From Actinacidiphila bryophytorum (GTDB lineage Bacteria; Actinomycetota; Actinomycetes; Streptomycetales; Streptomycetaceae), in NCBI RefSeq assembly GCF_016916835.1, contig NZ_JAFFIX010000035.1, positions 1 through 51,808 of the forward strand: a stretch of 51,808 bases of DNA, given 5' to 3'. Positions 41,758 to 50,536 of this stretch are shown in pieces; position 1 is the first letter of the stretch; every line of letters begins with the position of its first letter. Made by a program: the position numbers and the translations under genes. The notes under the pieces were generated by a model. The model did no database searches. It was not told where the DNA came from and saw only the letters and a list, made by a program, of their open reading frames with translations.

Positions 41758-42893
41758 GCACCGCCAGCGCGCTGCGCCTGGACCTGGCGGGCCTGCGCAC
41801 CCTGCCCGCGCAGGTGTGGGGCGGCGTGCGGCTGGTCCCGCTGGTCCGCGACGAACCGCTGCCCGGCCTGCGGCTGCACCAGGAGCTGTACGGGGACGGG
41901 GTCGGCGTCGTCCGCGTCGCGCCGCACACCGCGTACGTCTCGTACATCCCGCACGGTTTCGTCGCCGACTGGGGCGCCGGCCCCGCGGCCTCCTACGGCA
42001 CCCTGCTGCACGGCGCCCACGGCACGCCTCCCCCGGTCGACGCGGTGCCGGTACGCTTCCACCGCCGCATGGTCCGCCGCACCGCCAAGCACCGGCTGCG
42101 CTTCCTGCCGCTGCACCTCGCCCTCGAGGGCTACCTGTCGCTGCACTTCGGCGGGCCGTCCATCGCCTGGGAGGAGTGGTCGCAGCAGGCGCTGCGGCGC
42201 GGGCTCTCGCCGCGCGTCGAGGAGGCGTACTGCGGCGCCGAGGTCCGCGGACTGGCCGACGCGCTGCGGGTGTTCGAGATCCACCCGGGCCAGTGCGGTG
42301 TGCTGCTGTACACCGCGGACGCCCTCGCCGCGGCCTTCGCCGTCCCGCACCCCGACGACTACCGCGCCCTGCACGCCACACTCGTCCAGGACCTCTACGG
42401 CGAACTCGTCCACCACTACGCGCTGCTCAGCGCCCCCGTCCAGGACTTCGCCCCGCACCTGGACGCCGAGCGCATCCACTCCACGGCCGACCTGCGCGAG
42501 GCGCTGGCCGAACAGCGCAGGCAGTGGGCGGACTTCCACACCGGCACCATGGCCGCGGGGCTGCTCGCCCCGCAGTACACCGCCCGCACCGCCTACCGCG
42601 CGGGCGACTTCACCCTGTCCCGTTTCCTGCCCGCCTTCGTGCCGCGCACCGAGGCCCACATCGGCGAGGCCATCACCGCGCCGGACGGGCGTATCGCGTA
42701 CCTGAAGACCTTCCGCCTGTCCGAGTCCCAGATCCGCCGCGGCCACCTGCTCACCCACCTCGCAGCCAACGACTGGCACCTGGCCCGCACCGCTGCCGCC
42801 CTCTCCCTCACCCCCGCCGACCTCACCGCCCGCCTCTCCTCCGCCTCCCTCGCCCCCCTCCTCCGCCACCGCCCGCCCCAGAGGGCACGCTGA
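41754..42893 (+). CDS. Conserved protein with C-terminal Fis-like HTH, partner of the TROVE-like gene
   Basis: 379 aa. The N-terminal domain (about 1-280) opens TLPAQVWGGVRLVPLVRD and has VAPHTAYVSYIPHGFVADWG; I recognise the style of the ARPP (ADP-ribosylglycohydrolase/phosphatase-associated) families but cannot confirm it. The C-terminus, from ILRRGH-like LSESQIRRGHLLTHLAANDW to the end, carries ARTAAALSLTPADLTARLSS, a helix-turn-helix of the Fis type. Between them lies RTEAHIGEAITAPDGRIAYLKTFRL. The 4-base overlap with the TROVE-like gene makes a two-protein system. Function unknown; RNA repair or stress response is inferred. Confidence 0.65.
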   Translation: MSTASALRLDLAGLRTLPAQVWGGVRLVPLVRDEPLPGLRLHQELYGDGVGVVRVAPHTAYVSYIPHGFVADWGAGPAASYGTLLHGAHGTPPPVDAVPVRFHRRMVRRTAKHRLRFLPLHLALEGYLSLHFGGPSIAWEEWSQQALRRGLSPRVEEAYCGAEVRGLADALRVFEIHPGQCGVLLYTADALAAAFAVPHPDDYRALHATLVQDLYGELVHHYALLSAPVQDFAPHLDAERIHSTADLREALAEQRRQWADFHTGTMAAGLLAPQYTARTAYRAGDFTLSRFLPAFVPRTEAHIGEAITAPDGRIAYLKTFRLSESQIRRGHLLTHLAANDWHLARTAAALSLTPADLTARLSSASLAPLLRHRPPQRAR

Positions 42894-42894
42894 A

Positions 42895-42914
42895 GGGGCG
42901 CGGGGAACTGCGCG
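42895..42914. repeat. Copy 4 of the GGGGCGCGGGGAACTGCGCG repeat
   Basis: The 20-base core begins two bases after the upstream stop codon, between two convergent genes. Only one arm is present, so it is a reduced copy of the family seen near 9.7, 15.7 and 20.1 kb. Confidence 0.85.
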
Positions 42915-42950
42915 CGCAACCACCCACCGGCGGAAAGCCGACCGCGTGGC

Positions 42951-43952
42951 TCAGGCGATACGAGCCAGATCAGCCGCGCGGACGGCGCCCAACAGCGCCG
43001 AACCGCGTACGTACCGCTCGACCTCCGCGACGGCGTACGCCCCGAGCCGCTGGACCTCGGACCCCTGGCAGCCGGCGATGTGCGGGGTGAGCAGCACGTT
43101 GGGCAGCCGGTGGAGCACATGATCCACCGGCAGCGGCTCGGGATCGGTCACGTCGAGGTACGCGTCGAGCCGCCCTTCCGCGCAGGCCGGCGCCAGCGCC
43201 TCGGTGTCGATGAGGCGGCCCCTGGCGGTGTTGACGACGGCGGCGCCGTCCCGCATCAGCCCGATGCGCCGGGTGTCGAGCAGGTGCCGGGTCTCGGGCA
43301 GGTCGGGGGCGTGGACGGTGACGATGTCGGAGGCGGCGCACAGCTCGTCCAGGTCGACCAGCCGCACCCCGAGGGCGGCGGCGTCGGCGGCCGAGACGTA
43401 CGGGTCGGCGAGCAGGACCCGGAAGTCGGAGTCGGCGGCGAGCAGCCGGGCGATGACGCCGCGTCCGATGCGTGAGGCGCCGATGACGCCGACGACGGCG
43501 CCGTCGGCGCCGCGCCGCTCGGGGTAGCCGGGCAGTCGGCCCCTGCGGTATTCGGCGGCGACGCCGAGGGTGCGGCGGGCGGCGAGGACGACGGTGGCCA
43601 TGGTGAAGTCCACGACGGGTCCCGCGTTGGCGTCGGCGGCCGACGACACGGCGATGCCCCGCTCCCACACCACGGGGTGGACGTGGTGCTTGACGGTGCC
43701 GGCCGCGTGGATGACCGCGCCGAGCCGGGGTGCGCGGGCGAGCAGCCCGGCGTCGATCTCGGGCGCACCCCACCCGGTGAGCAGGATGTCCGCGCCGGCC
43801 AGTGCGTCGCGCGCCGCAGGCGTGTCCGCGTCGGTGACCAGCAGCGGGTGGACGTCGGCCGCGGTGGCCAGCCGGGCGCGCAGCGGTGCCGGGAGGACCA
43901 GGTCCAGGATGTCCTGCCGCATCGCCAGCACCAGCTTCGGCCGCTCCGCCAT
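42951..43952 (-). CDS. D-2-hydroxyacid dehydrogenase (phosphoglycerate dehydrogenase-like)
   Basis: 333 aa from the ATG at 43952, preceded by GAGGGG. The NAD-binding Rossmann domain has GVIGASRIGRGVIARLL, where the family consensus G-x-G-x-x-G is slightly altered. Catalytic residues appear as Arg in VNTARGRLIDTEAL, the Glu/Asp in VTDPEPLPVDH and the His in LTPHIAGCQGSE. It interconverts 2-hydroxyacids and 2-oxoacids with NAD(P). It is divergent from a sugar ABC operon and shares an operator-bearing promoter region with it, so it likely acts on a breakdown product of the imported compound. Confidence 0.88.
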   Translation of the reverse strand: MAERPKLVLAMRQDILDLVLPAPLRARLATAADVHPLLVTDADTPAARDALAGADILLTGWGAPEIDAGLLARAPRLGAVIHAAGTVKHHVHPVVWERGIAVSSAADANAGPVVDFTMATVVLAARRTLGVAAEYRRGRLPGYPERRGADGAVVGVIGASRIGRGVIARLLAADSDFRVLLADPYVSAADAAALGVRLVDLDELCAASDIVTVHAPDLPETRHLLDTRRIGLMRDGAAVVNTARGRLIDTEALAPACAEGRLDAYLDVTDPEPLPVDHVLHRLPNVLLTPHIAGCQGSEVQRLGAYAVAEVERYVRGSALLGAVRAADLARIA

Positions 43953-43978
43953 GTCTGCCCCTCGCGTGTCATCGACGT

Positions 43979-43990
43979 GTAATCGGTTAC
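43979..43990. promoter_or_regulatory. LacI-type operator, dehydrogenase side
   Basis: GTAATCGGTTAC is palindromic except for one base pair and has the central CG of LacI-family sites. It lies 27 bases before the dehydrogenase start and 90 bases from a second, similar site. Confidence 0.65.
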
Positions 43991-44054
43991 TTCCTGACCC
44001 CCTCAGATTATGCGTGCACCGCCCACGGGTCAACGTCATCTGTTGCGTGAGGGG

Positions 44055-44084
44055 TTGACCGTGTCGTAGTAACCGGTTTAGTTT
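44055..44084 (+). promoter_or_regulatory. Promoter of the sugar ABC operon with embedded operator
   Basis: TTGACC (44055-44060) and TAGTTT (44079-44084) form a good promoter with an 18-base spacer. The palindromic GTAACCGGTTTA (44069-44080) lies inside the spacer and enters the -10, so a bound LacI-type repressor would exclude RNA polymerase. The likely ligand-responsive protein is the LacI regulator encoded at the end of the gene set. Confidence 0.75.
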
Positions 44085-44114
44085 CCCCCCACCTTAGGCG
44101 TCGAGGAGGACGCG

Positions 44115-45104
44115 ATGGCGATTGCCGAACGGGACGCCACCGGCCGCACAGGGGCGGCGGGTGCGTCCGGTGCAGACGGACGGGCCGGGCGGAGGGGGCG
44201 GGGAAGCCGCCTCGCACGACTGCGCAGGGACTGGGTGCTGCTGGCGCTCATGGCACCCGGCGTGGCGTACTTCCTGGTCTTCCACTACGGGGCGCTGGCG
44301 GGCAACGTCATCGCGTTCAAGGACTACGTCCCCTTCGACGGCCTGTGGGCCAGCCAGTGGGTGGGCCTGGACAACTTCCGGGCGATGTTCGGCGACCCGG
44401 CCTTCTGGTCCGCGGTCCTGAACACCGTGTGGATCGCCCTGCTCCAGCTGGTGTTCTTCTTCCCCGTGCCGATCGGGCTGGCGATGCTGCTGCACAGCCT
44501 GACCCGGGACAGCGTCCGCAGGTTCGTGCAGTCGGTGGCGTACCTGCCGCACTTCCTGTCCTGGGTGATCGTCGTCGCGGTCTTCCAGCAGGTGCTGGGC
44601 GAGACCGGGCTGCTCAACAACGTGCTGGGCGACGCCCACCTGCACACCGTGGACATCATCGGCAATCCCACGGCGTTCAAGCCGCTGGTCATCGCCGAGG
44701 TGATCTGGAAGGACTGCGGCTGGGGCACGATCATCTTCCTGGCCGCGCTCACCCAGGTCGACGAGCAGCAGTACGAGGCCGCGGCCATCGACGGCGCGGG
44801 GCCGTGGCGGCGGTTCTGGCACATCACCCTGCCGTCCGTGCGGCCGATCATCGTGCTGCTGCTGATCATGCGGCTCGGCGACATCCTGTCGGTCGGCTTC
44901 GAGCAGATGCTGCTGCAGCGCGCCTCGGTCGGCCCGGACGCGGCCGAGGTCATCGACACCTTCGTCTACTACAAGGGCCTGGTCGGCGGCGACTACGGCT
45001 ACGCCGCCGCGGCCGGCCTGTTCAAGGGCGTCGTGGGCGCCGTCCTCGTCTTCACCGCCAACAAGGTGGCACACCGCCTCGGCGAGCAGGGGGTCTACCG
45101 ATGA
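44115..45104 (+). CDS. Sugar ABC transporter permease (LplB/UgpA type)
   Basis: 329 aa with six helices after a basic N-terminal tail. The EAA loop is EQQYEAAAIDGAGPWRRFWHITLPSVRP. The N-terminal half has FHYGALAGNVIAFKDYVPFDG, typical of the LplB branch of carbohydrate uptake permeases for oligosaccharides. GAGGAGG precedes the ATG. Its stop overlaps the next permease as ATGA. No ATPase gene is in the operon, as usual for Streptomyces where the shared MsiK-type ATPase drives many such systems. Confidence 0.93.
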   Translation: MAIAERDATGRTGAAGASGADGRAGRRGRGSRLARLRRDWVLLALMAPGVAYFLVFHYGALAGNVIAFKDYVPFDGLWASQWVGLDNFRAMFGDPAFWSAVLNTVWIALLQLVFFFPVPIGLAMLLHSLTRDSVRRFVQSVAYLPHFLSWVIVVAVFQQVLGETGLLNNVLGDAHLHTVDIIGNPTAFKPLVIAEVIWKDCGWGTIIFLAALTQVDEQQYEAAAIDGAGPWRRFWHITLPSVRPIIVLLLIMRLGDILSVGFEQMLLQRASVGPDAAEVIDTFVYYKGLVGGDYGYAAAAGLFKGVVGAVLVFTANKVAHRLGEQGVYR

Positions 45105-46048
45105 GCAGCGTCCCGCAGAGCCTGCGCCGAACGCGCAGCGACCGGCCGCGGACCGCGCCACGCAGGCCCGTACGCCCCGCGTGGGTGGAGCAGCCGAGGC
45201 CCGCGACGCAGGCGGCGAAAGCGGTCGCCCTGGCGGCGGTCGTGCTGCTGGTCACCGTGCCGTTCCTGATCATCGTCTCGACCAGCTTCGCGTCCAACGC
45301 CGACGTCGTCGCGGGCGGCGGCTGGGTGCTGTGGCCGGAGCACCCCACCCTGCGCGCCTACCACGAGCTGTTCGACGGCGGCATCGTCACGCACGCCCTG
45401 TGGGTCAGCGCCGGCGTCACCGCCGTCGGCACCGCAGCGAGCCTGGCCTGCACGATCGGCCTGGCCTACGCCCTCAGCCGGCGCGACGTCTTCGCCGGCA
45501 AGCCGATCCTGCTGCTGATCCTGTTCACCTTCCTCTTCCCGCCCGGCATGATCCCCGGCTTCCTGCTGGTCAAGGGCCTGCACCTGCTTGACAGCTACGG
45601 CTCGCTCGTCGCCCCGGTCCTGGTCAACGTCTTCAACCTGGTGGTGCTGCGCGGCTTCTTCCAGTCGGTGCCGGAGGAGCTGTACGAGGCGGCCCGGCTG
45701 GACGGCGCGGGCGAGTGGCTGATCCTGCGCCGCATCGTGCTGCCGCTGTCCAAGGCCGCACTGGCCGTCGTCGGGCTCTTCTACGCCGTCTCGTACTGGA
45801 ACGCCTGGTTCTACGCCTCGATCTACCTCGACTCCGACCACTGGCCGCTGCAGCAGGTGCTGCGCACGTACGTCGTCGGCGGCTCGCAGCTGGCCGACTC
45901 CTCCGTCGGCGACGCGAGCGCGGTGGCCGCACCGCAGACGATCCAGATGGCCGTGCTCGTCGTCGCCACCGTACCGATCCTGCTCGTCTACCCCTTCCTC
46001 CAGAAGTACTTCACCAAGGGCGTGCTCACCGGCGCCGTCAAGAGCTGA
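45101..46048 (+). CDS. Sugar ABC transporter permease (YtcP/UgpE type)
   Basis: 315 aa, second channel half. Six helices begin at about 40; the EAA loop is PEELYEAARLDGAGEWLILR. FLFPPGMIPGFLLVKGLHLLDSYGSL is typical of the YtcP branch partnered with LplB. A basic, Pro/Arg-rich N-terminal tail of about 38 residues lies inside the cell. Coupled to the first permease and followed 22 bases later by the binding-protein gene. Confidence 0.93.
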   Translation: MSSVPQSLRRTRSDRPRTAPRRPVRPAWVEQPRPATQAAKAVALAAVVLLVTVPFLIIVSTSFASNADVVAGGGWVLWPEHPTLRAYHELFDGGIVTHALWVSAGVTAVGTAASLACTIGLAYALSRRDVFAGKPILLLILFTFLFPPGMIPGFLLVKGLHLLDSYGSLVAPVLVNVFNLVVLRGFFQSVPEELYEAARLDGAGEWLILRRIVLPLSKAALAVVGLFYAVSYWNAWFYASIYLDSDHWPLQQVLRTYVVGGSQLADSSVGDASAVAAPQTIQMAVLVVATVPILLVYPFLQKYFTKGVLTGAVKS

Positions 46049-46070
46049 CACCCCTCAGAAAGGACCCACC

Positions 46071-47720
46071 GTGAGTACCTCGTCGTTCTCGCGGCGTACG
46101 CTGCTGCGCTCGATCGCCGCAGGTGGCGCCGCCATGGCAGCACCGTCCGTACTCGCCGCCTGCTCCACCTCGCCGACCGCGCACGACGTGGGCAACGCCG
46201 GCAAGAAACTCGCCCCCTGGCCCGCCTACGTCCCCTTCGCCGGCCCCGCCCCCGACCTGCCGGGCACCGCGGACGGCATACAGCCGGGCTACCTGTCCTA
46301 CCCCCAGAACCTGGTCAGCGCGGTCCACGACAAGCCGGGCAAGGGCGAGACGATCAAGGTCATGTCGATCACCTACGGCACCCCGCCCAAGCCGGCCGGG
46401 GAGAACAGGTTCTGGGCCGCGATCAACGAGGCGCTGGGCGTGAACATCGAGTTCACCGTCGTCCCCGACGCCGACTACATGACCAAGATGGCCACCATGA
46501 TGGCCGGCAACGACCTGCCCGACCTGATCAACTTCGGCGGCGGCCACACCCTGCCCCGCGAGGCCGACTTCGTCGCCGCCAAATGCGCCGACCTGTCCGA
46601 GTACCTGTCGGGCGACGCGATCAAGGCGTACCCGAACCTGGCGAACCTGCCGACGTACGTCTGGCAGGACATGGGCCACATCGGCGGCCGCCTCTACGGC
46701 ATCCCCGTGCAGCGCTCCGCACCCGGCAACTGCCTGTGGATCAACAACGACGTCTTCACCGCGGCCGGCATGAAGGACGGCTGGAGCGCCGACGACTTCA
46801 TGGAGGTCGCCAAGAACGCCACCCACGGCAAGAAGTACGGGCTCGGCTCGTCGGCGCCGCTGCTGTTCGGCGAGACCATGCACACCATGGCCTTCGGCGC
46901 CCCGCAGGGCTGGAAGCTCGACGGCAGCGCCTTCGTCAGCGCGTACACCACCGACGAGTACCGGGCGGCCCTGGAGTTCATGTCCAGGCTGCGCCAGGCG
47001 GGCGTCTACAACCCCAACGTGCTCGGCACCTCCACCGTCGACACCAAGACGTACTTCTACAACGGCACCGTCGCCTCGATGGTCGACGGCTTCGGCGCGC
47101 TCAGCACGTCCGTCCCCAGCATCAAGGACGCCTTCGTCCTGGACGCGGCCGTCCCCTACACCCCGAGCAACGGGGCCAAGCCCGGCATGCAGCGCGCGAA
47201 GGGCGCCTGGGGCTACACGGTGCTGAAGAAGACCACCCCCGACCGCATCAAGCTGATCCTGCGGGTCCTGGACTACCTGGCGGCGCCCTTCGGCACCAAG
47301 GAGTACGAGCTGAACCACTTCGGCGTCGAGGGCACCCACTTCACCCGCGACCAGAACGGCTCGCCCATCCCCACCGACCTGGGCCTGGTCGAGAACCCGG
47401 TGCAGCTGCCGGTCAAGTACCTGTGCGACGCCCCGCAGGTCCTCTACCTGCCCGGCCGCCCCGACGTGGTCAAGCGCAACCACGCCTGGCAGCTCAAGGT
47501 CGCCCCGATGCTGGTGCGCAACCCCACCTGGGGCCTGCAGTCCGCGAACAACAGCAAGGTCGGCGCGGCCATCGACACCCTGCGCACCGACACGGTCGGC
47601 TCCATCATCGCCGGCCGCAAACCGCTCAGCGCCTGGGACGGCACCGTCAAGAAGATGAAGTCCATGGGCCTGGACCGCATCGCCGAGGACTATGCCAAGG
47701 ACTACGCCTCCAACCACTGA
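46071..47720 (+). CDS. Extracellular solute-binding lipoprotein (oligosaccharide type)
   Basis: 549 aa from GTG 46071, with GAAAGGA upstream. SRRTLLRSIAAGGAAMAAP is a twin-arginine signal leading to lipobox LAAC, so it is exported folded and lipid anchored. The mature protein has the long lobes of the LplA/YtcQ family (AGENRFWAAINEALGVNIEF, MATMMAGNDLPDLINF) that bind plant or polysaccharide-derived oligomers. It delivers the ligand to the two permeases upstream. The specific sugar cannot be inferred. Confidence 0.92.
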   Translation: MSTSSFSRRTLLRSIAAGGAAMAAPSVLAACSTSPTAHDVGNAGKKLAPWPAYVPFAGPAPDLPGTADGIQPGYLSYPQNLVSAVHDKPGKGETIKVMSITYGTPPKPAGENRFWAAINEALGVNIEFTVVPDADYMTKMATMMAGNDLPDLINFGGGHTLPREADFVAAKCADLSEYLSGDAIKAYPNLANLPTYVWQDMGHIGGRLYGIPVQRSAPGNCLWINNDVFTAAGMKDGWSADDFMEVAKNATHGKKYGLGSSAPLLFGETMHTMAFGAPQGWKLDGSAFVSAYTTDEYRAALEFMSRLRQAGVYNPNVLGTSTVDTKTYFYNGTVASMVDGFGALSTSVPSIKDAFVLDAAVPYTPSNGAKPGMQRAKGAWGYTVLKKTTPDRIKLILRVLDYLAAPFGTKEYELNHFGVEGTHFTRDQNGSPIPTDLGLVENPVQLPVKYLCDAPQVLYLPGRPDVVKRNHAWQLKVAPMLVRNPTWGLQSANNSKVGAAIDTLRTDTVGSIIAGRKPLSAWDGTVKKMKSMGLDRIAEDYAKDYASNH

Positions 47721-47808
47721 CATGTACCGACCCGCGCCGCCGCACCAGGGCCATTACGCTGGTCGGCGGCGCGCGGTCGTATCGGACACCGGCGCGCCGG
47801 GGACACGG

Positions 47809-48951
47809 ATGGCGGGGATGGCGGAGACTTCACCAGGGCCCGGGACGGTCGGGCCTGACATGACCGTGCCGGATACGGCCGGGCAGGCGGCGGCCGGCGG
47901 CGGCGCGCGCCGCGTCACGATCCGCGACGTCGCCGACCGGGCGGGCGTCTCGGTCGCCACCGTCTCGCGGGTGCTGGCCGGCAACTACCCCACGTCCGCC
48001 GCGGCCCGCGCCAAGGTGCTGCGGGCCGTCAAGGACCTGGACTACGTCATCGACGGCCGCGCCAGGGCACTGGCCGGTACCGGCCCCAAGACCATCGCCG
48101 TCATCGTCTCCTCGGTGGACAGCGCCTTCTACGCCACCGTCGCCCAGGGCGTCGAGCAGGAGGCCGCCGCCCGCGGCCGGCTGTGCATGGTCTGCAGCCA
48201 CGGCGGCGACGAGGCCCGCGAACTGGCCCTGGTCCAGATGATGCGCGAGCAGCGCTCGGAGTTCGTCGTCCTGGTCGGCGGCGCCGTCGAGGACGAGCGC
48301 TACCAGGCCCGGCTGGCCGAGTACGCCCACGGGCTCGCCGCCGCCGGCTCCCGGCTGGTCCTGTGCGGCCGTCCCGCACCAAGCGCCGACATGCCCGTCC
48401 TGGTCGTCGAGTACGACAACGAGGCCGGCGCCTACGCCGTCGTCAGCCACCTGCTGTCCGCGGGCCACCGCGACATCCTCTACCTCGGCACCATGCCCGG
48501 CCACACCACCGTGGAGCCGCGTATCGCCGGATACCGCCGGGCGCTCGCCGACCACGGCCTGCCGCCCGCCGCGGAACGCATCGCGGGCGTCGGCCTCGGC
48601 CGCTCCCACGGCTACGCCGCCATGCGCCAGATCCTCGCCGACTGCGACGGCCGCCCCGCCTTCACCGCGGTCTTCGCCGGCGACGACCAGGCCGCGGCCG
48701 GGGCGATGGCCGCGATGCGCGAGTACGGGCTGCGCACCCCCGACGACATCTCCGTCGTCGGCTACAACAACGACGGCCTCGCCCAGGACCTCAACCCGCC
48801 GCTGACCACGGTCAACATCCCTGCCTACGAACTCGGCCGGGAAGCCGTCCGGCTCGCCCTCACCGAGTCCTCCCCCCGCCCCACCACCCAGTCCCGCCAC
48901 CTCCTGGGCACCCACACGGTCCTGCGGGACAGCGTGCGCCGCCTGTCCTGA
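47809..48951 (+). CDS. LacI-family regulator of the sugar ABC operon
   Basis: 380 aa from ATG 47809 (GGGGA upstream); ATGs at 47722, 47818 and 47860 are alternatives, the earliest almost touching the binding-protein stop. The helix-turn-helix is VTIRDVADRAGVSVATVSRV and the hinge YVIDGRARALAG. The effector domain runs from IAVIVSSVDSAFYATVAQG to VVGYNNDGLAQDLNPPLTTV. It is most likely the repressor that binds the two CG-centred palindromes before the ABC genes and the divergent dehydrogenase. Confidence 0.9.
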   Translation: MAGMAETSPGPGTVGPDMTVPDTAGQAAAGGGARRVTIRDVADRAGVSVATVSRVLAGNYPTSAAARAKVLRAVKDLDYVIDGRARALAGTGPKTIAVIVSSVDSAFYATVAQGVEQEAAARGRLCMVCSHGGDEARELALVQMMREQRSEFVVLVGGAVEDERYQARLAEYAHGLAAAGSRLVLCGRPAPSADMPVLVVEYDNEAGAYAVVSHLLSAGHRDILYLGTMPGHTTVEPRIAGYRRALADHGLPPAAERIAGVGLGRSHGYAAMRQILADCDGRPAFTAVFAGDDQAAAGAMAAMREYGLRTPDDISVVGYNNDGLAQDLNPPLTTVNIPAYELGREAVRLALTESSPRPTTQSRHLLGTHTVLRDSVRRLS

Positions 48952-48963
48952 CCCGGGCGGGGC

Positions 48964-49914
48964 TCAGGACACGTGCAGCAGCGTCTTGCCGGGTGCCGCG
49001 GTGCCCGTCGCGAGCCCCGCGACCGCGGCGGCCACCGCGTCCAGCGGCAGTTCCGCCCCGAGCCCGACCCGCAGGGTGCGCGCGCCCAGCAGGCCGAGGA
49101 CGTGCCGCACGCTCGCGGCAAGCCGGGCGGGATGGGTACGGGCCAGCAGCGCGCTGTTGTACGTCAGCACGGAGACGCCCCGCATGAGCAGCTCGTCGGC
49201 CGGGACCTGGACGGGCTCGGCCCCGCCGAGGCTGCCGTAGACGGCGAGCCGCCCGTGCGGCGCCAGCAGCGCGAGGTTCGCGGTCCTTGTCGCCCCGCCG
49301 ACGGGGTCGAGGACGACGTCGAACCGGTCCTCGCCCAGGGCCTGCGGGAAGGCGTCCCGGGTGACGACCCGGTCGTGGCCGAACCCCTCCGCGTACGCGG
49401 CCCGCGCCCTGCTGCCGGCCACCCCCACCACGCTCGCGGCCCCCGCCGCCCTGGCCACCTGCGCGGCCAGCGACCCGACCCCGCCCGCCGCCGCGTGCAC
49501 GAGCACCCGGTCCCCCTCCCGGACCCGCCCCACCTGCGCGACCAGGTCGTACGCGGTCGGCCCCGCCCAGCCCAGCGCGGCGGCGTCCCGCAGCGGCGCG
49601 TCCCCGACGCCGACGGCCAGCACGTCCGGCGCGACGACGACCTCCGCACAGGCTCCGCCCTCGACGAGTGCGACGACCTCCTCCCCGACCCGACCGGGCG
49701 CGACCCCCTCCCCGACTGCGACGATCCGCCCGGCGGCCTCGAACCCGGGCACGAAGGGCCGCGCGAGCGGGATGTGCCCGTCCCGCACCAGGACGTCCCC
49801 CCACTGCACACCGGCGTAGGCCACGCGTATCGCGACCTCGCCCGCCCCCGGCACCGGCTCCGGCAGGTCCGCGACGCCGTACTGCCCGACCCCGTCCATC
49901 ACGACAGCCTTCAT
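48964..49914 (-). CDS. Quinone oxidoreductase-type zinc-independent MDR enzyme
   Basis: 316 aa medium-chain dehydrogenase/reductase. KAVVMDGVGQYGVADLPEP opens the catalytic domain, PFVPGFEAAGRIVAVG lacks the GHE and Cys ligands of the zinc enzymes, and VLVHAAAGGVGSLAAQVAR is the NADP-binding loop. It reduces quinones, enones or similar electrophiles with NADPH. It is divergent from a MarR-type repressor with paired operators in the gap, so it is probably induced by a toxic compound sensed by that repressor. It converges with the LacI gene, 12 bases apart. Confidence 0.9.
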   Translation of the reverse strand: MKAVVMDGVGQYGVADLPEPVPGAGEVAIRVAYAGVQWGDVLVRDGHIPLARPFVPGFEAAGRIVAVGEGVAPGRVGEEVVALVEGGACAEVVVAPDVLAVGVGDAPLRDAAALGWAGPTAYDLVAQVGRVREGDRVLVHAAAGGVGSLAAQVARAAGAASVVGVAGSRARAAYAEGFGHDRVVTRDAFPQALGEDRFDVVLDPVGGATRTANLALLAPHGRLAVYGSLGGAEPVQVPADELLMRGVSVLTYNSALLARTHPARLAASVRHVLGLLGARTLRVGLGAELPLDAVAAAVAGLATGTAAPGKTLLHVS

Positions 49915-49934
49915 CCCACAGCTCCTTGTTCCGA

Positions 49935-49999
49935 CTCAGTACACTGAGACTCCTCGGCTGCCGCCGATCCAAGCAGTATCAGATAGTTGAGTCAACTCA
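49935..49999. promoter_or_regulatory. Pair of MarR-type operators in a divergent promoter region
   Basis: Two similar palindromes lie between the reductase and marR starts: CTCAGT-AC-ACTGAG (49935-49948) and TGAGT-CA-ACTCA (49988-49999), the second overlapping the perfect GTTGAGTCAAC (49986-49996). A partial half site, CTCAGTGAG, follows at 49996-50004. Spacing places one site near each gene, as expected for a repressor that controls itself and its neighbour. Confidence 0.75.
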
Positions 50000-50023
50000 G
50001 TGAGATGTGAAAGGTGCTCCCGC

Positions 50024-50536
50024 ATGGCCGACACCCCTGGCGAGACCCCCGCCGAACTGCCTGTCGAGCCGCCCGTCGAGGAGTACCTCTGCACCCGCAT
50101 CCGCCGCGCGGAACAGGCCCTGATGGGCCACCACGAAGCCGTGCTGCGCCGCTACGGCCTGACGATGACGCAGTACACGGTGCTGCTCGCCCTCTCCCGC
50201 GAGGACGGCATGTCCGGCGCCCAGCTCGCCCGCGCCTGCGGGGTCACCCAGCAGAGCATGGCCACCGTCCTGACCACCCTCCAGGGCAAGGACCTCATCC
50301 GCCGCGCCCCCTCCCCGGTGCACGCCAAGGTCCAGATCGCCCGCCTCACCCCCGCGGGCACCGCCCTCCTCGACACCGCCTACCAGGAGGTCAACGTCCT
50401 GGAACGGCAGCTCTCCGACACCTTCAGCCCCGCCGAGCACGCGGCCCTGTGCGACCTGCTCGACCGCGCGACGGCGACCCTCGTGGAGCAGACCCGGCGG
50501 GGCCAGGCCGCACCGGTCCCCGCCCGCCCCCGCTAG
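50024..50536 (+). CDS. MarR-family transcriptional regulator
   Basis: 170 aa from the ATG at 50024, with AAAGGTG upstream. An acidic, Pro-rich tail of about 20 residues precedes the winged helix-turn-helix. Helices LTMTQYTVLLALSREDGMSG, ARACGVTQQSMATVLTTLQG and the wing LIRRAPSPVHAKVQIARLTP match the family. It probably represses the divergent reductase gene and itself and is released by a small phenolic or electrophilic ligand. Its TAG stop is the left end of a MITE-like element. Confidence 0.9.
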   Translation: MADTPGETPAELPVEPPVEEYLCTRIRRAEQALMGHHEAVLRRYGLTMTQYTVLLALSREDGMSGAQLARACGVTQQSMATVLTTLQGKDLIRRAPSPVHAKVQIARLTPAGTALLDTAYQEVNVLERQLSDTFSPAEHAALCDLLDRATATLVEQTRRGQAAPVPARPR

